The position numbers and the translations under genes are program-made. Positions 1 through 6,408 of a stretch of DNA of 21,410 bases are shown piece after piece. Source of the DNA: an uncultured Lachnospiraceae bacterium (GTDB lineage Bacteria > Bacillota > Clostridia > Lachnospirales > Lachnospiraceae); contig CAMWOK010000015.1 in assembly GCA_947175845.1 (NCBI GenBank), positions 1 through 21,410 of the forward strand, in the 5' to 3' direction. The notes beneath the pieces were generated by a model. It saw only the letters and a program-made list of their open reading frames with translations. It had not been told where the DNA came from and ran no database searches. Positions within the stretch are counted from its first letter, which is position 1. Each line of letters starts with the position of its first letter.

Positions 1-188
1 TTTGAATACACGCCAAACAGACATTTCATCAGAGTGGATTTTCCGGCTCCGTTCTCTCCCATCAGCGCGTGCACGGTTCCCGCTTTCACGGTCAGATTGA
101 CCTTGTCAAGCGCCTTGACGCCGGGAAATTCCTTGCAGATTCCTTCCATCTTTAGAAGGACATTTGCGGAAGCATTTGTCTCCTGCAT
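1..188 (-). CDS. mglA: Sugar ABC transporter ATP-binding protein (MglA type), 3' part beyond window edge
   Basis: Only the first 62 codons lie inside the window; the gene runs off the left edge. The translation starts MQETNASANVLLKMEGICK and contains the Walker A sequence GENGAGKST near residues 44-52, followed by LMKCLFGVYS. This is the layout of the first nucleotide-binding domain of the double-domain sugar ATPases (MglA/RbsA/XylG). ATP hydrolysis by this protein at the inner face of the membrane would power sugar import with the binding protein encoded just upstream. The ATG at 186-188 is preceded by a strong ribosome site (AGGAGGTG, 199-208 on the minus strand). The gene is on the same strand as the galactose-binding protein gene and follows it after about 147 bases, with a hairpin between them. 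Family assignment is strong; galactose specificity is inferred from the neighbour. Confidence 0.9.
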   Translation of the reverse strand, partial: MQETNASANVLLKMEGICKEFPGVKALDKVNLTVKAGTVHALMGENGAGKSTLMKCLFGVYS

Positions 189-283
189 ATTCGTTCTCAC
201 CTCCTGAATTGATTTAAAATTGAGTCATCGTGCGCAGCCGGGTGCCCGACGCGCGACATAGGTTTGCGGGGCGGATCTGTGCA

Positions 284-311
284 TAAAAATACAGCCGCAC
301 CGAAGTGCGGC
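284..311 (-). terminator. Hairpin with UUCG loop and U-rich tail between mglB and mglA
   Basis: Read on the minus strand, GCCGCAC, loop TTCG, GTGCGGC (294-311) forms a seven-pair GC-rich stem closed by a C(UUCG)G tetraloop, followed by TGTATTTTTA. It sits 25 bases after the mglB stop and before the mglA ribosome site. It could be a partial terminator or a 3' stabilising stem that makes more binding-protein mRNA than ATPase mRNA, a common arrangement in sugar ABC operons. The U tract is interrupted, so full termination is unlikely. Confidence 0.6.
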
Positions 312-335
312 CGCATCGTCGATGACTTATTTTAC

Positions 336-1508
336 TTAGTCGGCTGTGTAAGTAGCATAAGGAATGTTGACACGCCATGTACCAACTACATTTGCGGAAT
401 CCACGCCGTCAAATGCCTCCTTGCCATCCATGAAGTTTGCGGTGATGTTTGCGATGGTATTCGCCATACCCTCTGCATCCTGCTTGATGGTACCGATCAT
501 GGAACCTGCTTTGATCGCATCCTTCGCTGCGTCTGTGGCGTCAACGCCAAACACAGGAATCACTGTAGCGCCTTCCTTGTTGTAGCCTGCGTTCTGCAGT
601 GCTGTAACGGCGCCGATTGCCATCTCGTCATTGTTTGCGATAACGAGCTCTACCATGTTGTTGTTCGCTTCACTGTACTGAGACATGATTGTCTGCATGT
701 ACTCTGTCGCTGCTGCGGAAGACCATGCGCCCGCCTGGTCTACCAGGTACTTGTTGCTGTTTGCGCTGTCATAGAAGCTGAGTGCGGGCTTGCCTGCGCC
801 TGTCAGGATCGCATCTGCGTCCTCCTGACCGTACTTTGTGCGCGCGTCTGCCTCTGCGTTGCCTTCCTGGCCCTTGAACATTACATAAGAGATTGTTCCG
901 TCACCGTTCAGATCCAGTGTGTCGTAGTTCTCCAGCAGATAATTTCCAATCATCTCGCCCTGCATATGGCCAGCCATCTCATAGTCTGTACCGACAAATA
1001 CGCACTTGTCAGAGCTTGTCACAGCCTCCTCGCTCACGGAGCGGTTGAAGAAGATAACCGGAACGCCGTTTGCCTGTGAGATGATGTTCTTTGCCGCGTC
1101 GTCAGAGCCTGTGTCTACCAGGTTGACAACCAGAACTGTAGCGCCCTGTGAGATCGCTGTCGTCACCTGCTCGGACTGTGTGGTCTGGCTGTTGTTGCTG
1201 TCGTAGTCCTGATATGAGATCCCGGCTTTGTCGAGTGCGGAATCCAGTGCTGCGCGCACGCTCGAGATGTATGTATCACCGTATGTGTAGTAGAATACTG
1301 CCACGCTACCTTCCTTTGCCTCAGGAGCTGTCGTCTCAGCTGGCGCAGCCGTCGTCTCAGCAGGTGCATCCGCCTGTGTCTCTGTGTTCGTCGTTGTCGT
1401 TGTGTTCGTCGTCGTTGTGGTGTTGTCCTTGCCGCCGCAGGCTGTCAGCGCTGCAATCATGCTCACCGAGAGCAGGGCGCAAAAGAATTTTTTGTTAAGC
1501 TTTTTCAT
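336..1508 (-). CDS. mglB: Galactose/glucose ABC transporter substrate-binding lipoprotein
   Basis: This 390-residue protein starts with a lipoprotein signal peptide: MKKLNKKFF, a hydrophobic stretch, then lipobox LTAC with the acylated Cys at residue 24. A Thr/Asn- and Ala/Pro/Glu-rich linker (about 27-66) leads into a periplasmic-binding-protein fold. It carries hallmarks of MglB/GGBP: the calcium loop DLNGDGTISYVMFKGQEGN followed by AEADART, the hinge/sugar segment VIANNDEMAIGAV, and IPVFGVDATDAAKDAIKAGS. The protein would sit outside the membrane and deliver galactose or glucose to the MglA-type ATPase and a permease presumably encoded left of the window. The start is supported by GGAGGACTACAA before the ATG, and a sigma-A promoter lies about 50-80 bases upstream. 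Length and motifs are normal for clostridial family members. Galactose is the best guess for the ligand; glucose or a methyl-galactoside is possible. Confidence 0.93.
   Translation of the reverse strand: MKKLNKKFFCALLSVSMIAALTACGGKDNTTTTTNTTTTTNTETQADAPAETTAAPAETTAPEAKEGSVAVFYYTYGDTYISSVRAALDSALDKAGISYQDYDSNNSQTTQSEQVTTAISQGATVLVVNLVDTGSDDAAKNIISQANGVPVIFFNRSVSEEAVTSSDKCVFVGTDYEMAGHMQGEMIGNYLLENYDTLDLNGDGTISYVMFKGQEGNAEADARTKYGQEDADAILTGAGKPALSFYDSANSNKYLVDQAGAWSSAAATEYMQTIMSQYSEANNNMVELVIANNDEMAIGAVTALQNAGYNKEGATVIPVFGVDATDAAKDAIKAGSMIGTIKQDAEGMANTIANITANFMDGKEAFDGVDSANVVGTWRVNIPYATYTAD
1389..1424 (-). repeat. Imperfect 18-bp tandem repeat coding Asn-Thr5 units
   Basis: Residues 29-40 of the binding protein read N-T5-N-T5, encoded by two imperfect copies of an 18-base unit made of ACN and AAC codons. 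It lies in the flexible linker between the lipid anchor and the sugar-binding domain, so changes in copy number would change linker length without breaking the fold. Confidence 0.6.
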
Positions 1509-1564
1509 AGTTTGTAGTCCTCCCTTTCCTGTAATAGGTGAATTTAGTAAAGTTGTATACTTGG

Positions 1565-1593
1565 ATTATAACTTATATTTTCATAATTGTAAA
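1565..1593 (-). promoter_or_regulatory. Sigma-A promoter of mglB
   Basis: On the minus strand TTTACA (1588-1593) and TATAAT (1565-1570) are separated by exactly 17 bases. The expected start of transcription is near 1558, giving a leader of about 50 bases before the mglB ATG. Just upstream of the -35 is an inverted repeat TGAAA-N5-TTTCA (1612-1626), in a position where a regulator of the operon could bind. It lacks the central CG of a standard CcpA cre site, so the regulator is unknown. Confidence 0.75.
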
Positions 1594-1684
1594 GGATTAC
1601 TGAATATTTTGTGAAATTTTTTTTCATTTTATTTTTCTGCAGAAATATTCTTACAGAAAATCGGTTTTTTCTTGTGCAGATTGA

Positions 1685-1713
1685 TTGCGCAAAAATACAT
1701 TTTGGCGTATGAT
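1685..1713 (+). promoter_or_regulatory. Probable promoter of the Gfo/Idh/MocA gene
   Basis: TTGCGC (1685-1690) and TATGAT (1708-1713) have a 17-base spacer. Transcription would start near 1720, about 60 bases before the ATG at 1781. The promoter diverges from the mglB promoter about 90-150 bases away, leaving shared AT-rich DNA between them that could hold a common operator. Confidence 0.5.
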
Positions 1714-1780
1714 TTAAGGGATCTCTTTTCAGAGACGGCAGCAGAAAAATCAGAGAAGGTTATAAGAAGGAGGGTTACTT

Positions 1781-3031
1781 ATGATAACAGCAGTGCTTGT
1801 GGGCGCCGGACAGCGCGGCGCGCAGGTGTACGCGGACTACGCCAGGCTTCATCCCGACGAGATAAAGATTGTGGCAGTGGCAGAACCTGACGAGAGGAGG
1901 CGGCAGTGGGCGGCAGAACAGCACGGCCTGTCGGAACATGCCGTGTTCACCGACTGGAACGAACTGTTCGCTAAGGGAAAGCTGGCGGACAGCTGTATGA
2001 TATGCACGCAGGACCGCTTTCATGTGGAACCGGTCAAAAAGGCTTTTGAGCTGGGCTACCACATCCTGTGCGAAAAGCCGATGTCACCCGATCCCGGCGA
2101 GTGTCTTGAGATGGGCCGGTACGCCGGAAAATACAAAAAAACCCTGACAATATGCCATGTGCTGCGCTACTCCCCCTTTTTTACCAAGATAAAGGAGCTG
2201 CTCGATGGCGGCGTGATCGGGGAGCCCATGTCCATCCAGCATATGGAATGCGTGGGATTCTGGCATCAGGCGCACAGCTTTGTGCGGGGGAACTGGAGAA
2301 ACGCGGACGAGAGCAGCCCTATGATACTGCAGAAATCCTGCCACGACATGGATATTTTGTGCTGGCTTGTCGGCAGACCCTGCCAGGCAGTGTCCTCATT
2401 CGGTTCCCTGAGCCATTTCAAGGCGCAAAACGCACCCGAGGGTGCCGCCGGTTTCTGCATGAGCGGCTGTAAGGCAGAGCGCTCCTGCCCATACAGTGCC
2501 AGCAAAATATACCTGCGCGACGAGGGGCCAGAAAGTTTCCGCAAGGTGGTGGCCCAGAGCGGAACCAGGGAGGATGTCCGAGAAGCCCTTGCGGCGGGTC
2601 CTTACGGAAGGTGCGTCTATCAGTGTGACAACAATGTCGTTGACCATCAGGTCGTCAACCTCCTGTTTGAGGGCGGGCTGACCGTGAGCTTTACCATGTG
2701 CGCGTTCACCCCTGAAATAACCCGCCTCATAACGATCATGGGAACCAGGGGGCAGATAACCGGCAACATGTTAAACAACCAGATAGAAGTGCGGGATTTC
2801 CTGACAGGCGACAAGACCATACATCAGATCCGGACAGGCAGTTCCGGCCACGGCGGAAGCGACGAACGATTAATGCAGGGCTTCATCCGCACGGTGGAGA
2901 CAGACGGAGCGTACTCTCTCTCGAGCGCCGAGGCTTCCGTGGAAAGCCACCTGATGGCTTTTGCTGCGGAGGAGTCCAGGCTGACCGGAAAGACTGTGTA
3001 TCTCGACGAGTACCGCGCGCGGTTTGCCTGA
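1781..3031 (+). CDS. Gfo/Idh/MocA family NAD(P)-dependent oxidoreductase
   Basis: The 416-residue protein begins MITAVLVGAGQRG, a Rossmann nucleotide-binding loop (G8-A-G10-x-x-G13). It has the family EKP motif within ILCEKPMSPDPGE (98-100) and SCHDMDILCWL (residues 186-195), near the usual catalytic His/Asp region. Enzymes of this family oxidise or reduce sugars, inositols or sugar derivatives with NAD(P) in the cytosol. A cysteine cluster at 226, 230 and 236 (CMSGC, then SCPYSA) lies in an insert seen in one subgroup and could bind metal; that is inference. AAGAAGGAGGG ending eight bases before the ATG supports the start. The gene diverges from the galactose importer, so its substrate may be an imported hexose or derivative. 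It ends five bases from the convergent bioB stop. The substrate cannot be named from sequence. Confidence 0.9.
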   Translation: MITAVLVGAGQRGAQVYADYARLHPDEIKIVAVAEPDERRRQWAAEQHGLSEHAVFTDWNELFAKGKLADSCMICTQDRFHVEPVKKAFELGYHILCEKPMSPDPGECLEMGRYAGKYKKTLTICHVLRYSPFFTKIKELLDGGVIGEPMSIQHMECVGFWHQAHSFVRGNWRNADESSPMILQKSCHDMDILCWLVGRPCQAVSSFGSLSHFKAQNAPEGAAGFCMSGCKAERSCPYSASKIYLRDEGPESFRKVVAQSGTREDVREALAAGPYGRCVYQCDNNVVDHQVVNLLFEGGLTVSFTMCAFTPEITRLITIMGTRGQITGNMLNNQIEVRDFLTGDKTIHQIRTGSSGHGGSDERLMQGFIRTVETDGAYSLSSAEASVESHLMAFAAEESRLTGKTVYLDEYRARFA

Positions 3032-3036
3032 CCGGA

Positions 3037-4008
3037 CTACTTTTTTACCACATATCCCAGCCTGCGCAGCAGCGCCAGATCCGCCGCGGTGGTGATCCCC
3101 GCCGTGGTGAGCATATCCCCCGATATGGCCGCGTTCGCACCGCTCACAAAACACCGCTCGCCCTTGTCCCCAAGCAGTCCCCTGCCGCCGGCAAGCCGGA
3201 TGTCCGCATCCGGAATCAGAAACCGGAAAATGGATATGGTGCGGCAAAACGCCTCGCTTGTGAGGATGGGGTTGTTCTCGTACGGCGTCCCCTTGATGGG
3301 ATTGAGCAGATTGACCGGAACTGACTTCACGCCCAGCTCCCGCAGGGTCAGCGCCAGGTCAATCCGATCCTCCATCTCCTCGCCAAGCCCCACGATCCCG
3401 CCGGAGCAGACACTAAGCCCCGCGGCCCTGGCCGCCCTCAACACGGCAATTTTGTCCTCATATGTATGTGTGGTGCAGACCTGCGAAAAAAACCTTCTCG
3501 AGGTCTCGAGATTGCAGTGCACCCGCGATGCGCCCGCTTCTTTCAGCCTGCGAAACTGCATTTCATCGAGCAGCCCGAACGACACGCAGATCTCGATGCC
3601 GACCTGTCTGCGGATTTCGCGGATGCTCACGCAGACTTCCTCAACCTCCCGGCTGTCGAGCTGCCTTCCCGATGTCACGATCGAATAGCGCAGCACGCCC
3701 TGTTCTTTGCTGCGCGCTGCGCCCTCAAGCAGGGCCTGTGTCGACAGGATCGGATAGCTGTCATGGCAGTCCGTCTGGTAGTGGGCGCTCTGGGCACAGT
3801 ATTTGCAGTCCTCCGGGCACCGCCCGCACTTGCCGTTCACGATTGTGCACAGGTCAAACCGGTTTCCGCACAGGTGCTTTCGGATTTCGTCTGCCGCTGC
3901 AGCCAGCTCCTGTAGGTCAGTCGACGTGTCTGCGAGCGCGAGCGCCTCCTCCTTTGAGATATCATTGCCTGCGTATATTTTCTGTTTCAATTCCTTTATC
4001 AGGTGCAT
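3037..4008 (-). CDS. bioB: Biotin synthase (radical SAM)
   Basis: The 323-residue protein catalyses sulfur insertion into dethiobiotin, the last step of biotin synthesis, in the cytosol. The radical-SAM cluster motif CPEDCKYC (Cys64, 68, 71) is intact. Further BioB features are present: SAHY right after the motif, the EICVSFGLL and SVCSGGIVGLGE cysteines that hold the second [2Fe-2S] cluster, and IRLAGGRGLLG with the cluster-ligating arginine. The family is usually 310-350 residues, so this is full length. GGAGGG at 4014-4019 supports the ATG at 4008. No other bio gene is next to it in the window, so it appears to be a single-gene unit. A BirA-type palindrome directly upstream (4021-4054) indicates repression by biotin-loaded BirA. 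Confidence 0.95.
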   Translation of the reverse strand: MHLIKELKQKIYAGNDISKEEALALADTSTDLQELAAAADEIRKHLCGNRFDLCTIVNGKCGRCPEDCKYCAQSAHYQTDCHDSYPILSTQALLEGAARSKEQGVLRYSIVTSGRQLDSREVEEVCVSIREIRRQVGIEICVSFGLLDEMQFRRLKEAGASRVHCNLETSRRFFSQVCTTHTYEDKIAVLRAARAAGLSVCSGGIVGLGEEMEDRIDLALTLRELGVKSVPVNLLNPIKGTPYENNPILTSEAFCRTISIFRFLIPDADIRLAGGRGLLGDKGERCFVSGANAAISGDMLTTAGITTAADLALLRRLGYVVKK

Positions 4009-4020
4009 TTTTCGCCCTCC

Positions 4021-4054
4021 AATGTTAACTTTATATATATTTTAAGTTAACATT
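4021..4054 (-). promoter_or_regulatory. BirA-type biotin operator overlapping the bioB promoter
   Basis: AATGTTAACTT (4021-4031) and AAGTTAACATT (4044-4054) are perfect 11-base inverted repeats with a 12-base AT spacer. The core TGTTAAC-N16-GTTAACA matches the known biotin-repressor operator pattern of Firmicutes. It lies immediately upstream of the bioB ribosome site. The AT-rich spacer probably contains the -10 (TATATA on the minus strand, CCGACA as a weak -35 at 4059-4064), so binding would block transcription. It is about 70 bases from the divergent WYL gene and might affect it too. Confidence 0.85.
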
Positions 4055-4125
4055 ATTGTGTCGGGAAGTCAAGCAGATTCCGGCGGCCGGTGTCACAAAA
4101 ATATGTTTAGAAAGGGTTTTTGCTC

Positions 4126-5037
4126 ATGAAAATCGAACGTCTCTATGCAATCACAGTGTATCTTCTCAATCACGGCAAGACCTCCGCGCGCAGTCTGGCG
4201 GAGTATTTTGAAGTCTCCACGCGCACGATACAGCGCGATATCGACTCTCTGTGCATAGCGGGAATCCCTGTCATCTCCACAGAGGGCGCAACAGGCGGCT
4301 ACGAGATTTCCGACCGGTTTGCACTGGAGAAGGGCTTTGCCACCCGCGGCGACTACTCGTACATTCTGACAGCGCTGCAGGGTCTTGTGTCGGCTTCGGG
4401 CGATCCGGGCGCGCGCCGGACGCTGGAAAAGATTGCGCAGGTATCCGAACCCGACAGCCAGAGCACAATCCTGGATTTCTCCGTGTTAAAAGAGACCGAT
4501 CAGGCCGCTCTGCAGCTGCTTCAGACCGCCATTGCCCAGAAGCGCGCCGTCACCTTCACCTACACGAACAATGACAACGAAACCCGCCCGCACTGCGTCG
4601 AGCCGGTCGCCGTCCTGTACCGGTGGTACGCGTGGTATCTGCTCGCCTACTCGAACGCAAAGCAGGATTACCGCACGTACAAGCTTGTGCGCATGCGCGC
4701 GCCGGCCATCACGGACACCCCTTTTGCAAAGGAGCATCCACCCGCCCACGCGATACTGCGGGAGACGGACCAGACAGATTCCCGCCAGTACACGGAGCTG
4801 CTCGTAAGATGCAGCGCGTCCGCGCGGGCGCGGCTGACCGAGTATCTGGGCGGAACCATCGTCGAGGAGTACGCAGACGGATGTGCGCTGATGCGGGCGA
4901 CGGTTGTGGAAAATGAGCACCTCTGGTTTGGAACGCTGCTCTCGCTCGGGGATCAGGCAGAAGTTCTCTCGCCGGCACACATCCGCAGGCGGGTGCTCGA
5001 GTCGGCGGAAAAACTTGTCAGTTTATATCGCGTATAA
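4126..5037 (+). CDS. HTH/WYL-domain transcriptional regulator (YafY/DeoR-like)
   Basis: The 303-residue protein has an N-terminal winged helix (about residues 1-60, with SARSLAEYFEVSTRTIQRDI as the recognition region) and a C-terminal WYL domain with RWYAWYLLA at 166-174 and DYRTYKLVRM at 181-190. WYL proteins bind DNA and sense a small ligand or nucleic acid through the WYL pocket. The ATG at 4126 is chosen because AGAAAGGG (4109-4116) lies nine bases upstream; a TTG at 4120 would be too close. It diverges from bioB but is not a BirA homologue, since no biotin-ligase domain is present. Its target genes cannot be told from the sequence; the following acetyltransferase is one candidate. Confidence 0.9.
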   Translation: MKIERLYAITVYLLNHGKTSARSLAEYFEVSTRTIQRDIDSLCIAGIPVISTEGATGGYEISDRFALEKGFATRGDYSYILTALQGLVSASGDPGARRTLEKIAQVSEPDSQSTILDFSVLKETDQAALQLLQTAIAQKRAVTFTYTNNDNETRPHCVEPVAVLYRWYAWYLLAYSNAKQDYRTYKLVRMRAPAITDTPFAKEHPPAHAILRETDQTDSRQYTELLVRCSASARARLTEYLGGTIVEEYADGCALMRATVVENEHLWFGTLLSLGDQAEVLSPAHIRRRVLESAEKLVSLYRV

Positions 5038-5064
5038 CCCGCACTGCGTCAGGTCAAAACAGGG

Positions 5065-5093
5065 TTGACAGCAATCCGTGAATGGTTTTAAAC
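5065..5093 (+). promoter_or_regulatory. Possible promoter before the first acetyltransferase
   Basis: A perfect TTGACA (5065-5070) is followed after 17 bases by TTAAAC (5088-5093), a poor -10. It lies between the WYL stop and the acetyltransferase. The weak -10 suggests an activated promoter or a chance match. Confidence 0.35.
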
Positions 5094-5196
5094 TGAAAAC
5101 AGGAAGGGGCGGATGGTCACGGATGATGTGATTTGCCTGAACGGATGTGCAGTATGGCATATCGGATATACAAAAAGAAGGAGAGAAAATAGAGAT

Positions 5197-5637
5197 ATGG
5201 TTCATTTCAGGAAGATAACGGAAGACAATTTCAATGTAATTATGCAGATGAAGCGGCCGGAGGGCGAACATTTTGTAGCGTCCAACGCCTACTCTCTGGC
5301 GGAGGCATGGCTTTATAAGGATGCTGGGGACGTGTATCCCTTCGCCATCTACAATGACGAGACTCCAATAGGTTTTATGATGCTGGACGAGGATCGGGAA
5401 GAGAGATGTCTGGTGATCTGGCGCATAATGTTTCCGGAGGAGCATCAGAACAAGGGCTACGGCACGGAGGCTATGAGGCAGGTCATCAGGCTGGCTAAGG
5501 AGTCCGGAAAGTATGACTTTATGATCATTGACTATGCTCCGGAGAATGAGATCGCAAAGCATGTGTATGAAAAAATGGGTTTTGTACCCACCGGCGAGAT
5601 CAGCGACGGTGAGATTGTGGCGAAGCTGCAGTTTTGA
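5197..5637 (+). CDS. GNAT N-acetyltransferase, BltD/spermidine-acetyltransferase-like
   Basis: The 146-residue GNAT protein has the acetyl-CoA pyrophosphate loop QNKGYGTEAM (84-93) in motif A. It also has WRIMFPEEHQ before the loop and APENEIAKHVYEKMGFVPTGE as motif B. The arrangement resembles BltD/PaiA-type polyamine acetyltransferases, but the substrate is inferred only from overall pattern. The start at 5197 is chosen because the fold begins at VHFRKITEDN and AAGAAGGAGAG lies upstream (5174-5184). An upstream in-frame ATG at 5113 also has a purine-rich site (AGGAAGGGG), but would add 28 residues with no GNAT character. It follows the WYL regulator by about 160 bases on the same strand. 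It would acetylate a small amine or peptide in the cytosol. Confidence 0.85.
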   Translation: MVHFRKITEDNFNVIMQMKRPEGEHFVASNAYSLAEAWLYKDAGDVYPFAIYNDETPIGFMMLDEDREERCLVIWRIMFPEEHQNKGYGTEAMRQVIRLAKESGKYDFMIIDYAPENEIAKHVYEKMGFVPTGEISDGEIVAKLQF

Positions 5638-5715
5638 TTTTTTAGCGCCCACATGGGAACCGATACGGAGCGCGAAAGTTTTCAGCGGATTTTAATTATC
5701 TGGAACTATGACACA

Positions 5716-5749
5716 CTGTTGTCGTATATAGTGTGGTATGCTGTTGTCG
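5716..5749 (+). promoter_or_regulatory. Extended -10 promoter flanked by direct repeats, second acetyltransferase
   Basis: TGG followed by TATGCT (5734-5742) is an extended -10 element without a clear -35. It is bracketed by two copies of CTGTTGTCG (5716-5724 and 5741-5749, 25 bases apart). An inverted pair CACACT/AGTGTG (5712-5717, 5730-5735) overlaps the upstream side. The arrangement suggests regulator binding at the promoter of the gene starting at 5842. No known operator is recognised. Confidence 0.4.
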
Positions 5750-5767
5750 AACATATTCTTATAGACG

Positions 5768-5820
5768 CCCGGAACCTTTAATCTGCTGCAAAAGCAGGAG
5801 ACTCCGGGAAGTTGTTTTAT
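5768..5820 (+). terminator. Nested hairpin in the leader of the second acetyltransferase, possible attenuator
   Basis: An outer stem CCCGGA/TCCGGG (5768-5773 with 5803-5808) encloses an inner stem CTGCT/AGCAG (5783-5787 with 5793-5797), followed by GTTGTTTTAT just before the ribosome site of the gene at 5842. The position and U-rich tail would suit a transcription attenuator. The T-box and common riboswitch cores were looked for by eye and not seen. Confidence 0.35.
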
Positions 5821-5841
5821 GAAACAGGAGGAATCTGTAAT

Positions 5842-6408
5842 ATGCAAAATCCATATGAAAACTGCCCTGTATTTGAGAGCGAAACCTACCGTCTGCGGCT
5901 CATCGAGGAGGCCGACGCGCCCGATCTGTTTATGGTGTATTCCGACGAGAAGGCGGTGCCCTACTTTAACAGCGACAACTGCAACGGGGACACATTCCAC
6001 TACACCTTGCCAGAACACATGCAGGGCGCTATCGCGGCATGGAAGCTCGAGTACTCAAGGCAGGGCTTTGTACGCTGGACCATTGTCGACAAAAACCTAA
6101 GCTGCGCAGTCGGAACGATTGAGCTGTTCAACCGCAAAGCTGACGATTATTTTAATGACTGTGCCATCCTGCGGCTCGATCTGCGCAGCGACTATGAGCA
6201 GGAGGCCGCCATCTATGAGATCCTGTCCCTGATTGTGCCGCAGACCTGCGCGCTGTTTGCATGTCAGATGATCGCCACCAAGGTCAAGCCGTTTGCGGCA
6301 GAGCGCAGGGCGGCTGTTGAAAGACTGGGCTTTACCGCTTCCGGGGAACCGCTGATCGGAGGCCACGACCGCAAAGTTTACACCGATTATTTTGTGCTGC
6401 ATCATTAA
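5842..6408 (+). CDS. GNAT family acetyltransferase, RimJ/RimL-like
   Basis: The 188-residue protein starts MQNPYENCPVFESETYRLRL, the beta-strand opening typical of RimJ/RimL-type GNATs (LRLIEEADAPDLF). It continues with FVRWTIVDKNLSCAVGTIELFNRK and ends with ERRAAVERLGFTASGE, the motif B helix and strand. The usual Q/R-x-x-G-x-G/A acetyl-CoA loop is not obvious: the place is taken by LRSDYEQEAAIYEIL. Cofactor binding may therefore be altered, or the protein may be a divergent member. The ATG at 5842 has CAGGAGGA (5825-5832) upstream; an earlier in-frame start at 5812 is unsupported. Its stop overlaps the convergent kinase stop by three bases (TTAA at 6405-6408). The substrate is unknown. Confidence 0.8.
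   Translation: MQNPYENCPVFESETYRLRLIEEADAPDLFMVYSDEKAVPYFNSDNCNGDTFHYTLPEHMQGAIAAWKLEYSRQGFVRWTIVDKNLSCAVGTIELFNRKADDYFNDCAILRLDLRSDYEQEAAIYEILSLIVPQTCALFACQMIATKVKPFAAERRAAVERLGFTASGEPLIGGHDRKVYTDYFVLHH

Noticed and set aside
264..1079. Long open frame of 271 codons on the plus strand
   Set aside because: It lies antisense to the well-supported galactose-binding protein gene, has odd Cys-rich composition and no ribosome site.
1612..1626. TGAAA-N5-TTTCA as a CcpA cre site before mglB
   Set aside because: The central CG and flanks of the cre consensus are missing; it is kept only as an unassigned inverted repeat.
4126..5037. WYL regulator as the BirA biotin repressor for bioB
   Set aside because: It carries a WYL domain and no biotin-protein ligase domain, so BirA must be elsewhere.
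5768..5820. T-box or known riboswitch in the acetyltransferase leader
   Set aside because: No T-box sequence, specifier stem or other conserved riboswitch core could be found by eye.
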